A stretch of DNA of 64,000 nt from Fibrobacterota bacterium (GCA_023436145.1 JAEZKP010000025.1:80446-144445), one strand, 5' to 3'. Counted from the first letter of the stretch, positions 26,383-35,720 are shown. The notes: generated by a model not told the origin, from the sequence alone. Translations and numbers: made by a program.

Positions 26383-27015
26383 ATGGATCTTTATGCAAAA
26401 AAAATAATGGGTTTTCTGCAGGCTAACCCCGGCCTTGATCTGGAAACTGCAGATATAGCATTTCATTTAAAACTGGATGAGCATTTTGTACAAAATTACA
26501 TGAGTCAGTTGCTTCGTCAAGGTATGGTCACCAGTCGCAAAAATGAATATGGAAGAGTCTACTGGTATCACTATAACCTGGAACCGGAAATCGAGGTGAT
26601 GGAACTACCTCCCGCTCCAAAAACTGAAGTCAGTGCGAAAAAAGGTAAAGAAGATGATGGCTTCGAGGAATTTTTAGAAAATCAGGAGAAAAAATTGCCG
26701 GTTCTGAAAGTAATGTTCGTAGTAGTTTTAACAGCTGCTTTGGGAGCATTAGGTTATCTGGGATTGGAGTCAGTAAATGGAAAAATTAACCGCGTCGCTG
26801 ATTCCATGAAAAACATCATTGAGAAAATTGTGGATAAAACTGAATATGATCAATACAAAAAAGAATCTTCTTCCAGAATGATCAAGTTGGAAAATGAGAT
26901 CAGAACTCTTGGTAATCTGGTTGACAGCCTCAAAACAGTATTAACTAATCATGAGATGCAGCATAAATCAGAGCCAACAGTTAAAGTCAGCAGAACCGGT
27001 AAAAGACGCAAATAA
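26383..27015 (+). CDS. Winged-helix domain, TM segment and coiled coil: membrane-tethered putative regulator
   Basis: A 210-aa protein of unusual layout. Residues 1-67 look like a winged helix (ADIAFHLKLDEHFVQNYMSQLLRQGMVTSRKN, then a YGRVYWYHY wing). A charged linker leads to a TM segment at about 107-127 (VMFVVVLTAALGALGYLG), and the remainder is a predicted coiled coil with a basic end. The wHTH would be cytoplasmic and the coiled coil periplasmic. Ribosome site GGAGG is well placed. No named family recognised. It could be a one-component membrane transcription factor, or the wHTH may serve protein contacts. Followed by a strong bidirectional terminator. Confidence 0.7.
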   Translation: MDLYAKKIMGFLQANPGLDLETADIAFHLKLDEHFVQNYMSQLLRQGMVTSRKNEYGRVYWYHYNLEPEIEVMELPPAPKTEVSAKKGKEDDGFEEFLENQEKKLPVLKVMFVVVLTAALGALGYLGLESVNGKINRVADSMKNIIEKIVDKTEYDQYKKESSSRMIKLENEIRTLGNLVDSLKTVLTNHEMQHKSEPTVKVSRTGKRRK

Positions 27016-27055
27016 AAAAGCCTCATGCAGCATTCTACTTTATGAGGCTTTTAAT
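27014..27055. terminator. Bidirectional intrinsic terminator
   Basis: A 10-bp hairpin (arms 27017-27026 and 27042-27051, 15-base loop) with a T-rich flank on both strands. It separates the convergent wHTH and lipoprotein genes; the minus-strand side has six T. Confidence 0.88.
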
Positions 27056-27074
27056 TGATATTCTCAAAGATGTA

Positions 27075-27470
27075 TTATTTTACTTTTTTGACCTGTTTTC
27101 CGATGTAGTCCACTTTTATGGCAATTGTATAACCTTTGTAACCATCTTTATTACGTATATTTTCCGGAACAAGCAGTGCTTCCACCGAGTCGGCATCTTT
27201 AATTCCATTTATCTCAACTGGTGTGCACTCGATCACAGTAGAACCTGTACGTGGAGAATATCTGACTTCCAGAATTGTTCCTTTTGGGATATCGTTTTTA
27301 AAAGCATCAGAAAAGGATTCATCTTCCCAGATTGTTTCAATTTTTTCTCTTTCCAGAGTCTCTTCCACAGACAGACGATCCCCTTTATTGATCTGATTCT
27401 GAGAACCACATCCGGTTATTGAAAACACAAATATAGAGAGCAACAGAACCATTTTGGTTGTCCTAAGCAT
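27075..27470 (-). CDS. Small lipoprotein of unknown function
   Basis: A 131-aa lipoprotein with a canonical lipobox (Ile-Thr-Gly-Cys, Cys at about 21) and a strong ribosome site (GAGGAGG). The mature part is about 110 residues, acidic then basic at the end, with a beta-rich middle (GTILEVRYSPRTGSTVIECTP). No family recognised. Single gene with its own terminator. Confidence 0.75.
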   Translation of the reverse strand: MLRTTKMVLLLSIFVFSITGCGSQNQINKGDRLSVEETLEREKIETIWEDESFSDAFKNDIPKGTILEVRYSPRTGSTVIECTPVEINGIKDADSVEALLVPENIRNKDGYKGYTIAIKVDYIGKQVKKVK

Positions 27471-27889
27471 TCAAAACCTCCTCATAATTTTGGTATTCCA
27501 TCAAAAAATAAATACTTACTGATTTTTATCTAATAAAATTAACACACTTCCTCATGGAAGACAACTATTAATTAAAAAAAATATTAAAAACAAGGGTGAA
27601 TTACACATTAACACATATCGCTTATTATACCCAAAAGACAAAAAAATAAAAAAGATTTTTTCAAAAATCTCTGTCCCTGGAAATTAATGCAATAATTTTT
27701 AATTTTTTAGAACAATTGGGGAAAAAATTTAAACCAACAAGTTATGAAAGTCAAAGATGAAAAATGAAAACCATGAGTTTTTATTTATTTCTCCTTATAT
27801 TGGCTTTTATAATTCACACACATGATACTCATCTATTTTACCAGTGAAATATCTGGTTCATAAGAAAATTGATATGTAAGGGAGGCAGC
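27471..27889. other. AT-rich non-coding stretch between divergent genes
   Basis: About 420 very AT-rich bases. Promoters of both flanking genes should be here, but no convincing -35/-10 pair or repeat was picked out. GGGAGG at the right end is the ribosome site of the next gene. Confidence 0.4.
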
Positions 27890-30022
27890 ATGATGTTTCG
27901 CGCTGGCAGTTTTCTTACTATTCTCACCTTTTCAATTTCTGCAGAACTCTGGCAAATAAAACAGCCTCCAATAAACAATTTCAGTAAACATTATCAATCT
28001 GATCACCTGGTCTTATGGTATTCAGATATTTCTCCGATAAACGATTCAATTGCCGGCGCAGTTCTTGAAGAGATGGAGAAAATATTCGAATTTATAATTT
28101 ATAAAGAAGGGTTTGGCAAATCATATTTGTTTTCAGCAGGACGCTATAAGATCAACTGTTACCTGTCAGAAGATCATAAGTTATGCGAAAGTTCAGACAC
28201 GCAGGGATATCCTGTAATATTGCTTAATAATAATTCACTGACAGATAAAAAACTTCTGGCACATGAATTCTGCCATGCCATTCAGGCATTATACAGCAAC
28301 CTTAAAAATAATCCCTATGCTCAATGGTTTAAGGAAGCCCATGCAATCTGGATGACTAATCAGATGTATCCGGATATTACCAGTTATTCTGAATCTTACG
28401 CTGAAATAGCCTACCTATATTTCGGAAATCCACGTCATTGTACATGGCAGTTTCTGGACTTTCTCGAAGAGGTGAACGGAACCGGATTTATTAACACTAT
28501 ATGGAATAAAATGGACAGTATTGATGATAAGAAACCGGTGCATAGGGATGTGTTTTCAACTATAATGCAATCCTCAGGCATGAACCAGCTTCAGTTTGGA
28601 GATCTGTTTACAGAATACGCAATTAAGAGATCTTTCTTTAAATCTGCCGAAGGACAATCAAAAAAAAGTGAAACTGACAATGAAAAGTTGCAGGCTGTCC
28701 GTTATACCATGTTGCAATCAATAGACAGCTCGAAATGTCTCTATGCTGTTCCTTTTTTAGCAGCTCCTCAGCCTTACGGGTATAACATTGTCAGACTCTT
28801 ACCAGAGAAAAATTCTGCTACCTTTACAGACAGCATAGCCATCAGTTTTCGTGGTATATTTCAGAATGAGAGTTACAGTAAGAAAAATGATGGAAAACAT
28901 CCCCTCGAGCCACATGAATACTCACAACCCGGATCTGACTGGAGATATGCTTTGGTGGTGGCAAATCATAACTCTATCCGCTACAGTCATATAAAACGAG
29001 CATCAGATGGCAATCCAGATTGCACTATACATCTGCAACAAGGCGATGATCAGGTTTACCTTGTTGTTGCAGCAACCCCTGTCAATGGTTCCAGAATATT
29101 TAAAGATCAGATCTATTATTCAATATATCGCTATCCCTGGATGGTTCAGATTAGAGGTGCTATTCCTGATATTTACCAGAATCTCATCTGTATCGATGGA
29201 ACAATTCATAGAAATGGAGGTGGATTTGTAGCATCCACTGCTTCCGTTGAACAAAGTGTTTATATCGGTTCTCATGCCCGGGTGCTGGGTAAAGCCATTA
29301 TCAGGGGAAATGTCAGGATTGAGGACCATGCCATTGTACAAGGAAATGCAGTAATTCGGGATAATGCGGTTATTTCCGGACATGCGGTAGTGGATGGAGG
29401 GCTTGTTTATGATTCAGCTCGAATCTCTCAGTATGCAAAGATTTGGGCTGCCGAGATTTATGGAAACGCACAAGTAAATGGAATGGCTGTCGTTGACCAT
29501 GATTCAGCCAGAATATATGGTAATGCCAGGATTGGTGGTACTGTCTGCATAAATGGTCCGGCAGATATCTGCGGGGATGCACAATTGTCAGGTGATGGGA
29601 TTTTTAAATCTGTTTCTGTCTCCAGTGGAGTTTATTACAGTTTATCCGATTTTTACACTTTTGCCAGCAAACAGGCGGAATTTAGCCGTGTTGAACCAGA
29701 AGCTGAAATCACTGCACCAGCTCTATATCAATGGTATGACCATGCTCTATCCGACTCTAAAGAAAAACTTACCGGCAATAAAGATCTGCAGATTAAAGCA
29801 TTTGTAAGTAACGGTACGGTTACAGTTTCCGTCAACGGGGTAAGTTGCGATACTGTATCGCTGGAACTGACAGATATCAGTGGACGGGTTCTGTTTAACA
29901 GTACAATCAATGGAAATTCTACTTTTTCAATTCCGGCAAGAGTGTCACAGAAAGTAGTTTTATGGAAAATCTCCAACTGTGAAAAAAGAAAAAATGGTAT
30001 TGTAATGGCAGACCGTTACTGA
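27890..30022 (+). CDS. Secreted metallopeptidase-like (DUF6055-type) protein with beta-helix repeats and sorting-like tail
   Basis: A 710-aa secreted protein. After a signal peptide (ending near Ser-Ile-Ser-Ala), the first 250 residues are gluzincin-like: HEFCH at about 125-129 and Glu in WFKEAHAIWM at about 150. Residues about 446-565 are left-handed beta-helix repeats in the form x-N-A-x-V-x-G/D-N-A, as in hexapeptide/polymer-type folds. The last 75 residues (SLELTDISGRVLF ... KVVLWKI) resemble a type IX secretion C-terminal sorting domain. The reading frame also opens 7 codons earlier at a TTG, but GGGAGG fits the ATG at 27890. Probably secreted to the surface; proteolytic activity plausible but untested by sequence alone. 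Confidence 0.8.
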   Translation: MMFRAGSFLTILTFSISAELWQIKQPPINNFSKHYQSDHLVLWYSDISPINDSIAGAVLEEMEKIFEFIIYKEGFGKSYLFSAGRYKINCYLSEDHKLCESSDTQGYPVILLNNNSLTDKKLLAHEFCHAIQALYSNLKNNPYAQWFKEAHAIWMTNQMYPDITSYSESYAEIAYLYFGNPRHCTWQFLDFLEEVNGTGFINTIWNKMDSIDDKKPVHRDVFSTIMQSSGMNQLQFGDLFTEYAIKRSFFKSAEGQSKKSETDNEKLQAVRYTMLQSIDSSKCLYAVPFLAAPQPYGYNIVRLLPEKNSATFTDSIAISFRGIFQNESYSKKNDGKHPLEPHEYSQPGSDWRYALVVANHNSIRYSHIKRASDGNPDCTIHLQQGDDQVYLVVAATPVNGSRIFKDQIYYSIYRYPWMVQIRGAIPDIYQNLICIDGTIHRNGGGFVASTASVEQSVYIGSHARVLGKAIIRGNVRIEDHAIVQGNAVIRDNAVISGHAVVDGGLVYDSARISQYAKIWAAEIYGNAQVNGMAVVDHDSARIYGNARIGGTVCINGPADICGDAQLSGDGIFKSVSVSSGVYYSLSDFYTFASKQAEFSRVEPEAEITAPALYQWYDHALSDSKEKLTGNKDLQIKAFVSNGTVTVSVNGVSCDTVSLELTDISGRVLFNSTINGNSTFSIPARVSQKVVLWKISNCEKRKNGIVMADRY

Positions 30023-30043
30023 AAGAGAGAAAAAAATCGCAAT

Positions 30044-30607
30044 ATGATTAAAACTTTGGATCAGATGACTGCTGAAGAACTGGGAAAAATTTTCCCGATT
30101 ATCCTTTCTAGTCATAAGGAAAAATGGAGTGAGCTTTTTAATAAAGAGAAAGAGTCGATTTGTCTGCATATTGGCAAACAATCTGTGACAAGAATTGAGC
30201 ATATCGGAAGTACTGCTGTCCCGGATATCATCTGCAAACCGACAATAGATATTCTGCTGGAAGTTAAAAAAAACACTGACAGCCAGTCTGTTATCAATAA
30301 TTTGAAATCTATTGGATATCATTATATTTCCAAACCGGAGAATCCTCCCCCTCATATGATGTTTGTAAAAGGATATACTATAGAGGGGTTTAAAGGACAG
30401 TCATACCATGTACATGTCAGATATCCAGGTGACTGGGATGAGCTGTATTTCAGAGATTACCTCAAAAATAATGCAGTTGTCAGAAAACAATACGGGGAAT
30501 TAAAAACTAAGCTGGCTGTAAAATTCAGAAACGACAGGGACGGTTATACTGATGCCAAATCCGAATTTATAAAAAAGATAACCGGTCTTGCCAGACAAAT
30601 GAAATAA
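30044..30607 (+). CDS. GrpB family (UPF0157) nucleotidyltransferase-fold protein
   Basis: A 187-aa cytoplasmic protein with the GrpB signature IEHIGSTAVPDIICKPTIDILLEV (about 52-75), which contains the GS and DxD-like acidic residues of the nucleotidyltransferase fold, and VHVRYPGDWDELYFRDYL further on. The family is widespread; a role in CoA or nucleotide transfer has been proposed but is not settled. It starts 21 bases after the preceding gene and may be co-transcribed. Convergent with the acyltransferase, 8 bases between stops. Confidence 0.9.
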   Translation: MIKTLDQMTAEELGKIFPIILSSHKEKWSELFNKEKESICLHIGKQSVTRIEHIGSTAVPDIICKPTIDILLEVKKNTDSQSVINNLKSIGYHYISKPENPPPHMMFVKGYTIEGFKGQSYHVHVRYPGDWDELYFRDYLKNNAVVRKQYGELKTKLAVKFRNDRDGYTDAKSEFIKKITGLARQMK

Positions 30608-30615
30608 ACTGATAG

Positions 30616-31818
30616 TCAGTAATATCCCTGCTTTTCACAATCAGAATAATCATTAAGATACCTGAAGTAGTATATCCATTTCATAGGACTTTGCTTATCA
30701 AACATAAAACGGTAATAGTCATTTCCGTGTCTGAATTCAAAAATATCCTTTTTCTGAATAACATAATCAGCTATTTCATTGACAGGCCATCTGCGGGTGC
30801 CTGATGTCGTATCGAAGCAGAGTTCTTCCATGGTAAGTCGAATCGTTCCTTTGCTATTATCCTCAAACTCATGTCCTCTGTTTTCGGTTTGCATCATGAC
30901 ATTATTGTTTCTGGTAAGCTCACCACTTCTCTGAGAGAGAATTTGCAGGATCTTTTCTCTGTGCATATCGGACCAGTCTTTGAGATCACTCAGGCAATTA
31001 AAGGAGGGGTTATGAGCAGTAAGCCGGCAATGTGCATCGATATCCCAGGAACCATTGCAGGATGAACAGCTGATGGTGTTATTACTTGTAGTTAATGTAT
31101 CTTCTGCTCCGCAATGCATACATATCCATACAAAGCGCTCAAGTCCCTCGGCCAGCTTTACACCGGTGAACGGGTATGCTGTGTTTTGAGGATCTTTAAT
31201 ATCATTCTGGTAAATGTAGTTTTTAATGGCTTCAAAGAGTTCTTCAGAACTGAGTTTCCTGATTTCATCTTTTTGAAGGGTCTTGAAATGAAGCAGTATT
31301 CTACCTTTGCGTAACGTGTCAGCCCACCAGGGTTTTGTGAGAAAATTACCCTGAAGTCTTACCATAACCAGAGGACAGCTTACTTTTTTGATGATTTTTT
31401 CGATTCCTTTGTAAAGCAATTGAGTTTCCCCATCCCAGGTTGTCTGACCTTCAGGAAAAATGCATACCACTCTTTTGTCCAGAAGATAGCTCATGGTGGT
31501 TTTCATGGCTTTAAAATCAGAGGCCCCCTTCTTTTTAGGAATAGCATCAATACTTCTTAAGTACCACGATGATAGACTTTTTCCCCGGAAACCATCATCG
31601 TTGACCATATAGCAAAAGGGGTGTCGGGAGTAACCTCCAATCATCCAGGGATCAAAAAAAGTTCCGTGATTGGCTATTACCATAAAAGGCGGTTTGGGGA
31701 ATTTTTGCTTACCGTTAGCTATGGAAAAACGGTAATGATATTTTACGTAAGTTTTTACAAAAGGACGGGAGAAAAGGTTCCAGATTATCCATAAAAAAAC
31801 AGAATGGAAAAACTTCAT
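30616..31818 (-). CDS. PlsC-like phospholipid acyltransferase with C-terminal zinc ribbon
   Basis: A 400-aa enzyme with the lysophosphatidate-acyltransferase motifs HGTFFD (HX4D, about 51-56) and FPEGQTTWDG (about 121-130), preceded by a hydrophobic N-terminal segment. This domain would use acyl-ACP or acyl-CoA to acylate a glycerophospholipid. The second half is unusual: a CxxC...CxxC zinc ribbon at about 233-254 and a beta-rich region at about 320-390 of unknown function. Typical PlsC enzymes end near 250 aa, so this is a lineage-type extension. AAGGATCG lies upstream. Confidence 0.85.
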   Translation of the reverse strand: MKFFHSVFLWIIWNLFSRPFVKTYVKYHYRFSIANGKQKFPKPPFMVIANHGTFFDPWMIGGYSRHPFCYMVNDDGFRGKSLSSWYLRSIDAIPKKKGASDFKAMKTTMSYLLDKRVVCIFPEGQTTWDGETQLLYKGIEKIIKKVSCPLVMVRLQGNFLTKPWWADTLRKGRILLHFKTLQKDEIRKLSSEELFEAIKNYIYQNDIKDPQNTAYPFTGVKLAEGLERFVWICMHCGAEDTLTTSNNTISCSSCNGSWDIDAHCRLTAHNPSFNCLSDLKDWSDMHREKILQILSQRSGELTRNNNVMMQTENRGHEFEDNSKGTIRLTMEELCFDTTSGTRRWPVNEIADYVIQKKDIFEFRHGNDYYRFMFDKQSPMKWIYYFRYLNDYSDCEKQGYY

Positions 31819-32178
31819 AGAAAAAACGATCCTTTCGAAAATAAAAAACTGATTTCACTCATCATATAAATGGTAAATTTCTGACCGCTATAGTATAATT
31901 GGATGTATATTTTTATTGAGTATCTAAATATAGTTTACATGTTTCCTGCTTTTAAGAGAACTGCATGGTTGGAAAGATGTAGAATTCAAGGTGTAAAAAA
32001 ACCGGTGTTTTAACATCATTCATAATTTTTTTCAGATTAAAAGTGATCAGATAGGACGATAAAATACCACTTGCCAGGTCCTTAGATCAATCAATACGGA
32101 TAAAAATTGTTAACAGGGTGAGTTATTTTCTCCTGGGCTTTTTGGCAGTTTAATTGAGAACTGAAAAGAGGGATAGGT
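31819..32178. other. Non-coding stretch between divergent genes
   Basis: About 360 bases with no open frame of interest. A TATAAT occurs near 31895 and a sigma-54-like TGGCAG-N5-TTGA sits near 32144, but neither is convincing. AGAGGGAT at the right end is the ribosome site of the cyclic-nucleotide-binding gene. Confidence 0.4.
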
Positions 32179-32697
32179 ATGCAGAATCGGGCATTTTCTA
32201 TAGATGAGATTCTACCGATTATTAAGAGTGTAACTATTTTCTCCGGATTAAGTGATTCTCAAGTCAGAAGAATATTTGAAAACTGCTCGCTTCTGGAGGC
32301 GAGGGTCGGTGAAATAATTCTTCAGGAAGCTACGCCGGCAACAGAGATTTTTATCATTCTTAATGGTAAGGTAACCATAGTTTTGGGGCTTAACGATGAT
32401 GATCCTATAGTGTTAACTGAGTTTGGTCCAGGCAATTGCATCGGAGAAGCCTCGGTAATTGGAATTCAGGATCATAGTGCCTCAGCGGTTGTAACAGAAA
32501 ATGCTACATTACTTGTTTTAAGCAGGCAGGTTCTGATGAAAATATTTGACACAGATAAATCGCTTTTTTCACTGCTTATTCTCAATATTGCCCGGGAAAT
32601 CGCCCGCAGACTTCATCACACCGATGAGATACTGCTTCATTATGGAAAAAAAGACAAATCTATTTATCCAACTTACGATCCTAAACTGCCCAAGTAA
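32179..32697 (+). CDS. Cyclic-nucleotide-binding domain protein
   Basis: A 172-aa protein consisting essentially of one cNMP-binding domain (about 18-135): GEIILQEATPATEIFIILNGKVTIVLG, then FGPGNCIGEASVIGIQDHSASAVVTENATLLVL, which covers the phosphate-binding cassette position. The cassette lacks the classic Arg-Ala pair, so nucleotide binding is uncertain. There is no HTH or kinase domain, so it may be an adaptor or a sensor for another protein. No signal peptide. Its stop runs 17 bases into the convergent amidohydrolase gene. Confidence 0.88.
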   Translation: MQNRAFSIDEILPIIKSVTIFSGLSDSQVRRIFENCSLLEARVGEIILQEATPATEIFIILNGKVTIVLGLNDDDPIVLTEFGPGNCIGEASVIGIQDHSASAVVTENATLLVLSRQVLMKIFDTDKSLFSLLILNIAREIARRLHHTDEILLHYGKKDKSIYPTYDPKLPK

Positions 32698-33481
32698 GCA
32701 GCCTTTTGGCATTCTCTGAAAAAATCCACTTCTTTTCTGAGTAACTTAAATCTGTTCTATCAAGCCATAAAATCACCTTTAGCTGATCAAACCAGGGCGA
32801 ATCAGTTCCAAACAGAATATTTTCAGCACCATGTTTTCTGACTATTCTCATAAACTGCTCTACAGATATAAAATCTGATATAGCTGAAGTATCCAGAAAA
32901 AGCGGTAATCCGCAAAGGTGCTCCTCGACTTCATTCCACAGTTTCCAACCTCCCAGATGAGCTGCTACAATTTTTAAATCAGGGAAATTTTTATGGACAG
33001 TCTTCAGAGATGATGGCAGCGCATGATCGCATGTAAATGGGCCAGGATCTTTCCCTGCATGAAAAACTACGATCATGCCTGCTGCGGAGAGTTGCTCATA
33101 TACAGGAAACATTGCACTGTCATCCACATGGAAATTCTGATATTCCGGGTGAAACTTGATTCCGGGGATATTGTTTTCTTTTAGAAAAGCGATCTCCTGC
33201 TCAACATTGGCAGTAAGAGGGTGAAGAGCACCAAAAGCAGTTATCTGATCACATCTGAGCTGCAGACAGTCCTGATTAATTACAGGTACCTGTGAGGACT
33301 TTGTGGCTACAGGTAAAACTACTGAATTTATAACACCGCTGCGCTGCATTGACTCAAGCAATCCTCTTCTTGTTCCATCAGTGTGGTTTTCAGACTCAGG
33401 TGAGTTTGCAAGTAGTGAGGCAATCGCTCTTGCTGCAAGCTCCGGTGGAAATGTGTGTGTATGGAAATCTATTATGTCCAT
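32681..33481 (-). CDS. Amidohydrolase-2 family metal-dependent hydrolase
   Basis: A 266-aa TIM-barrel hydrolase. Metal-binding motifs run in order: DFHTHTF (HxH) at the N-terminus, KFHPEYQ, VVFHAGKDPG, VAAHLGGW, and LFGTDSPW (catalytic Asp). Members hydrolyse or decarboxylate small cyclic or carboxylated substrates; the substrate here is not identifiable. The reading frame opens 51 codons earlier (33634) but that part overlaps the DUF4954 gene; ATG 33481 has an AGGATT ribosome site. It starts 22 bases after DUF4954, hence the same operon. Convergent with the cyclic-nucleotide-binding gene. Confidence 0.9.
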   Translation of the reverse strand: MDIIDFHTHTFPPELAARAIASLLANSPESENHTDGTRRGLLESMQRSGVINSVVLPVATKSSQVPVINQDCLQLRCDQITAFGALHPLTANVEQEIAFLKENNIPGIKFHPEYQNFHVDDSAMFPVYEQLSAAGMIVVFHAGKDPGPFTCDHALPSSLKTVHKNFPDLKIVAAHLGGWKLWNEVEEHLCGLPLFLDTSAISDFISVEQFMRIVRKHGAENILFGTDSPWFDQLKVILWLDRTDLSYSEKKWIFSENAKRLLTWAV

Positions 33482-33503
33482 TGTAATCCTGTCTTCAATT
33501 TCC

Positions 33504-35633
33504 TCATTCACTGTATTCACTGATTCTTTTTTCGATTTGCTGGACCAGTTTAAGTGTTTCCTGTTCAATGTCTTCGATAGTGCTGTCTTCATCAATACTG
33601 CCAAGCACAGATTGCAGCTCCTCTGCACTTTCATATACCATTGTTCTGAAATGAGCAGTATAATCTTTCTGGCGTACTGTTCTGGATTGTTCGGCTATCC
33701 ATTTACTTATATCTGCACCTCTTTTAAGCAGAGTTATTAATTGTGTCTGGAAAGGTTTATCTGAACTTATAAAACTGCGAAGTAAAGAAGCGGCATGATG
33801 AAATTTAAGAGTTTCATAGTTATTTTGATAACAGTTATAGAGTTGATGGATATCCTGCCATGATTTTATCTCATTTGTATTTTTTATTCTGTTAATAATC
33901 GTCTCAAAATCCTTCCTGCGCAAGATCTGGCCTCCGCAGTTGATCCAGTTTTTCTCCCGTGTCCTGGTCATAAGTTCAGCAATATTCAGCTTGCCGGATT
34001 CAGGGTAATTGATCAGTGTGTTTACTGTATACCAGCAGATTATATCCTGGTATACTTTCCAGGCTTGTGCTGGTTTTACAATGTAGACAGGACGTTTACC
34101 ATTTTGGAAAGTGGTATCAGACAGTTCAATGTGGTCTGGCGAGTATGCACCGCTCTGAAACAGTTCCTTTCCTTTCTTTTCACAATCCATGATTGAAACC
34201 GGTGTCTTTTTATTTTCTTCAAACCATTTTTTTCCGGCAATCTCTTTCAGCATAGTCATGGCTGTGAAAATCTCCTCGATGGTATCCGGGGCCAAAGGAT
34301 CATGTTCAATAATCTGTTCCCTGTGGATACGTTTATCTCTTTTAGCGAACTTGTAGCGTGATCGCATTAGTGAATACATATTATGGGAAAACCAGTAAGC
34401 TGGTATTATCAGTAGTATGTTTTTAGCCGGATCATTTACAAGAAGACTGAATGGGAAAGGGATGTCAAGCTCTGCTGGATAATCGCCTTTGACACACAGC
34501 ACATAGGATGCAAACCTGCTGTTGTGTTTGAAACTGGTGCACAGTCCAGGCCAGAATCCTCTAGATGCCCATATTTCTCCATCATTCATCCTGGAATTAT
34601 GATTGGAACCGATAGTTGCACCGGCAGCAATGTTGCTCTGCCCACCAATCAAGGCTGCAATAAGAAAAGAGTTATTATGGTGCTGTCCATGTGAGGGAAA
34701 TATTAAACTGTGAGCAATCTCACAACAGGCTATTGCCGAATTATCACCTACAAATGAATGGCTTATTCTGGAAACCTGAGTGACACTGACTCCGTTTCCG
34801 GTAACAACGGAATGTAATTGAGCTCCGGACAGAATCCGGTTACCTAAACCGATTATGGAATCAACCAGAATCACACCGGTACCGATCGTTGATGATTCAA
34901 GATCGTCGCTGCGAATAGTGCAGTTATCAATTTTTTCCGCACCTTCTATAATCGCATTGTTTTCAATCCTGGTGTTGACTATTGATTTAACATTTTTAAT
35001 AACTGCTTCATGACCGATAATACCCTTGCAACCAGACTTCTCCAGAACACTCTGATTGGTAATTTCCTTCAGTCTCTCCAGAAGCAGCTTGTCATGAGGA
35101 TTTTTTATCCAGATATATGCATCTGAACAGGTCATTGAGTAAAATGGAAGTACTTTTCTTCCACCATTCTCATTTACCAGATGTATATAACGGTAATCGC
35201 CGGTCTGATCACCTGGCAGGATACTTCCATTTCCGAAACGCGCGGATTCATCACTTCTGATCTCACCTGTATTATGGATGATAACCTCACTGCCGATATC
35301 GCAATTTAAGCAGTAATGCAGCAGATTAATTGCAGAAAAATGACCTATCGAACAGTTAATAAAGGTACTGTCATACAAACCTACAGGCAAAGAAAACCCT
35401 TCATGTTCAACAAATCCTTCTTTGAGCGCACCAATATAGATTTCTCCAAAAAACCTGCATCGGTAAACAAACCCGGGGTTGAAATACTGGTGAACACGGA
35501 TAAGATCCCATGACTGGGCACTGTTACCGTTTTTTAACAGTGTTTCACGCTCTGAGTCGCTTAAGGGGCGGTAAGCGGTCAGTTCAGAACAATTATCTGG
35601 TGCTGAGGAGTCACTGCTTTTGTTGTCACTCAT
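33504..35633 (-). CDS. DUF4954-family left-handed beta-helix protein
   Basis: A 709-aa cytoplasmic-type protein (no signal). Its N-terminus fits DUF4954 (YRPLSDSERETLLKNG ... W), followed by a long left-handed beta-helix with runs such as FINCSIGHFSAIN, GHEAVIKNVKSIVNTRIENNAIIEGAEKIDNC and SAQLHS, ending near residue 400. The C-terminal 250 residues are helical, with a probable coiled coil at the very end. Related nucleotidyl- and acyl-transferase-like beta-helix proteins suggest sugar or envelope metabolism, but the activity of DUF4954 is not known. ATG 35633 is chosen because GGAGA is better spaced for it than for the ATG two codons upstream. Confidence 0.85.
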   Translation of the reverse strand: MSDNKSSDSSAPDNCSELTAYRPLSDSERETLLKNGNSAQSWDLIRVHQYFNPGFVYRCRFFGEIYIGALKEGFVEHEGFSLPVGLYDSTFINCSIGHFSAINLLHYCLNCDIGSEVIIHNTGEIRSDESARFGNGSILPGDQTGDYRYIHLVNENGGRKVLPFYSMTCSDAYIWIKNPHDKLLLERLKEITNQSVLEKSGCKGIIGHEAVIKNVKSIVNTRIENNAIIEGAEKIDNCTIRSDDLESSTIGTGVILVDSIIGLGNRILSGAQLHSVVTGNGVSVTQVSRISHSFVGDNSAIACCEIAHSLIFPSHGQHHNNSFLIAALIGGQSNIAAGATIGSNHNSRMNDGEIWASRGFWPGLCTSFKHNSRFASYVLCVKGDYPAELDIPFPFSLLVNDPAKNILLIIPAYWFSHNMYSLMRSRYKFAKRDKRIHREQIIEHDPLAPDTIEEIFTAMTMLKEIAGKKWFEENKKTPVSIMDCEKKGKELFQSGAYSPDHIELSDTTFQNGKRPVYIVKPAQAWKVYQDIICWYTVNTLINYPESGKLNIAELMTRTREKNWINCGGQILRRKDFETIINRIKNTNEIKSWQDIHQLYNCYQNNYETLKFHHAASLLRSFISSDKPFQTQLITLLKRGADISKWIAEQSRTVRQKDYTAHFRTMVYESAEELQSVLGSIDEDSTIEDIEQETLKLVQQIEKRISEYSE

Positions 35634-35720
35634 AATCATTCTCCATAAATGTGTGATCTGTACACTTCAAGAATAAAGTTCTACGGTTAAATCGTTAAGT
35701 GCAGTACGGTGCTAAAAACA

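Noticed and set aside
26080..26466. 128-codon minus-strand and 82-codon plus-strand (26131-26379) frames
   Set aside because: Both overlap each other or the wHTH gene start and have no ribosome site; likely chance.
32130..32178. Sigma-54 promoter before the cyclic-nucleotide-binding gene
   Set aside because: TGGCAG-N5-TTGA near 32144 lacks the consensus GC at -12 and lies too close to the ribosome site.
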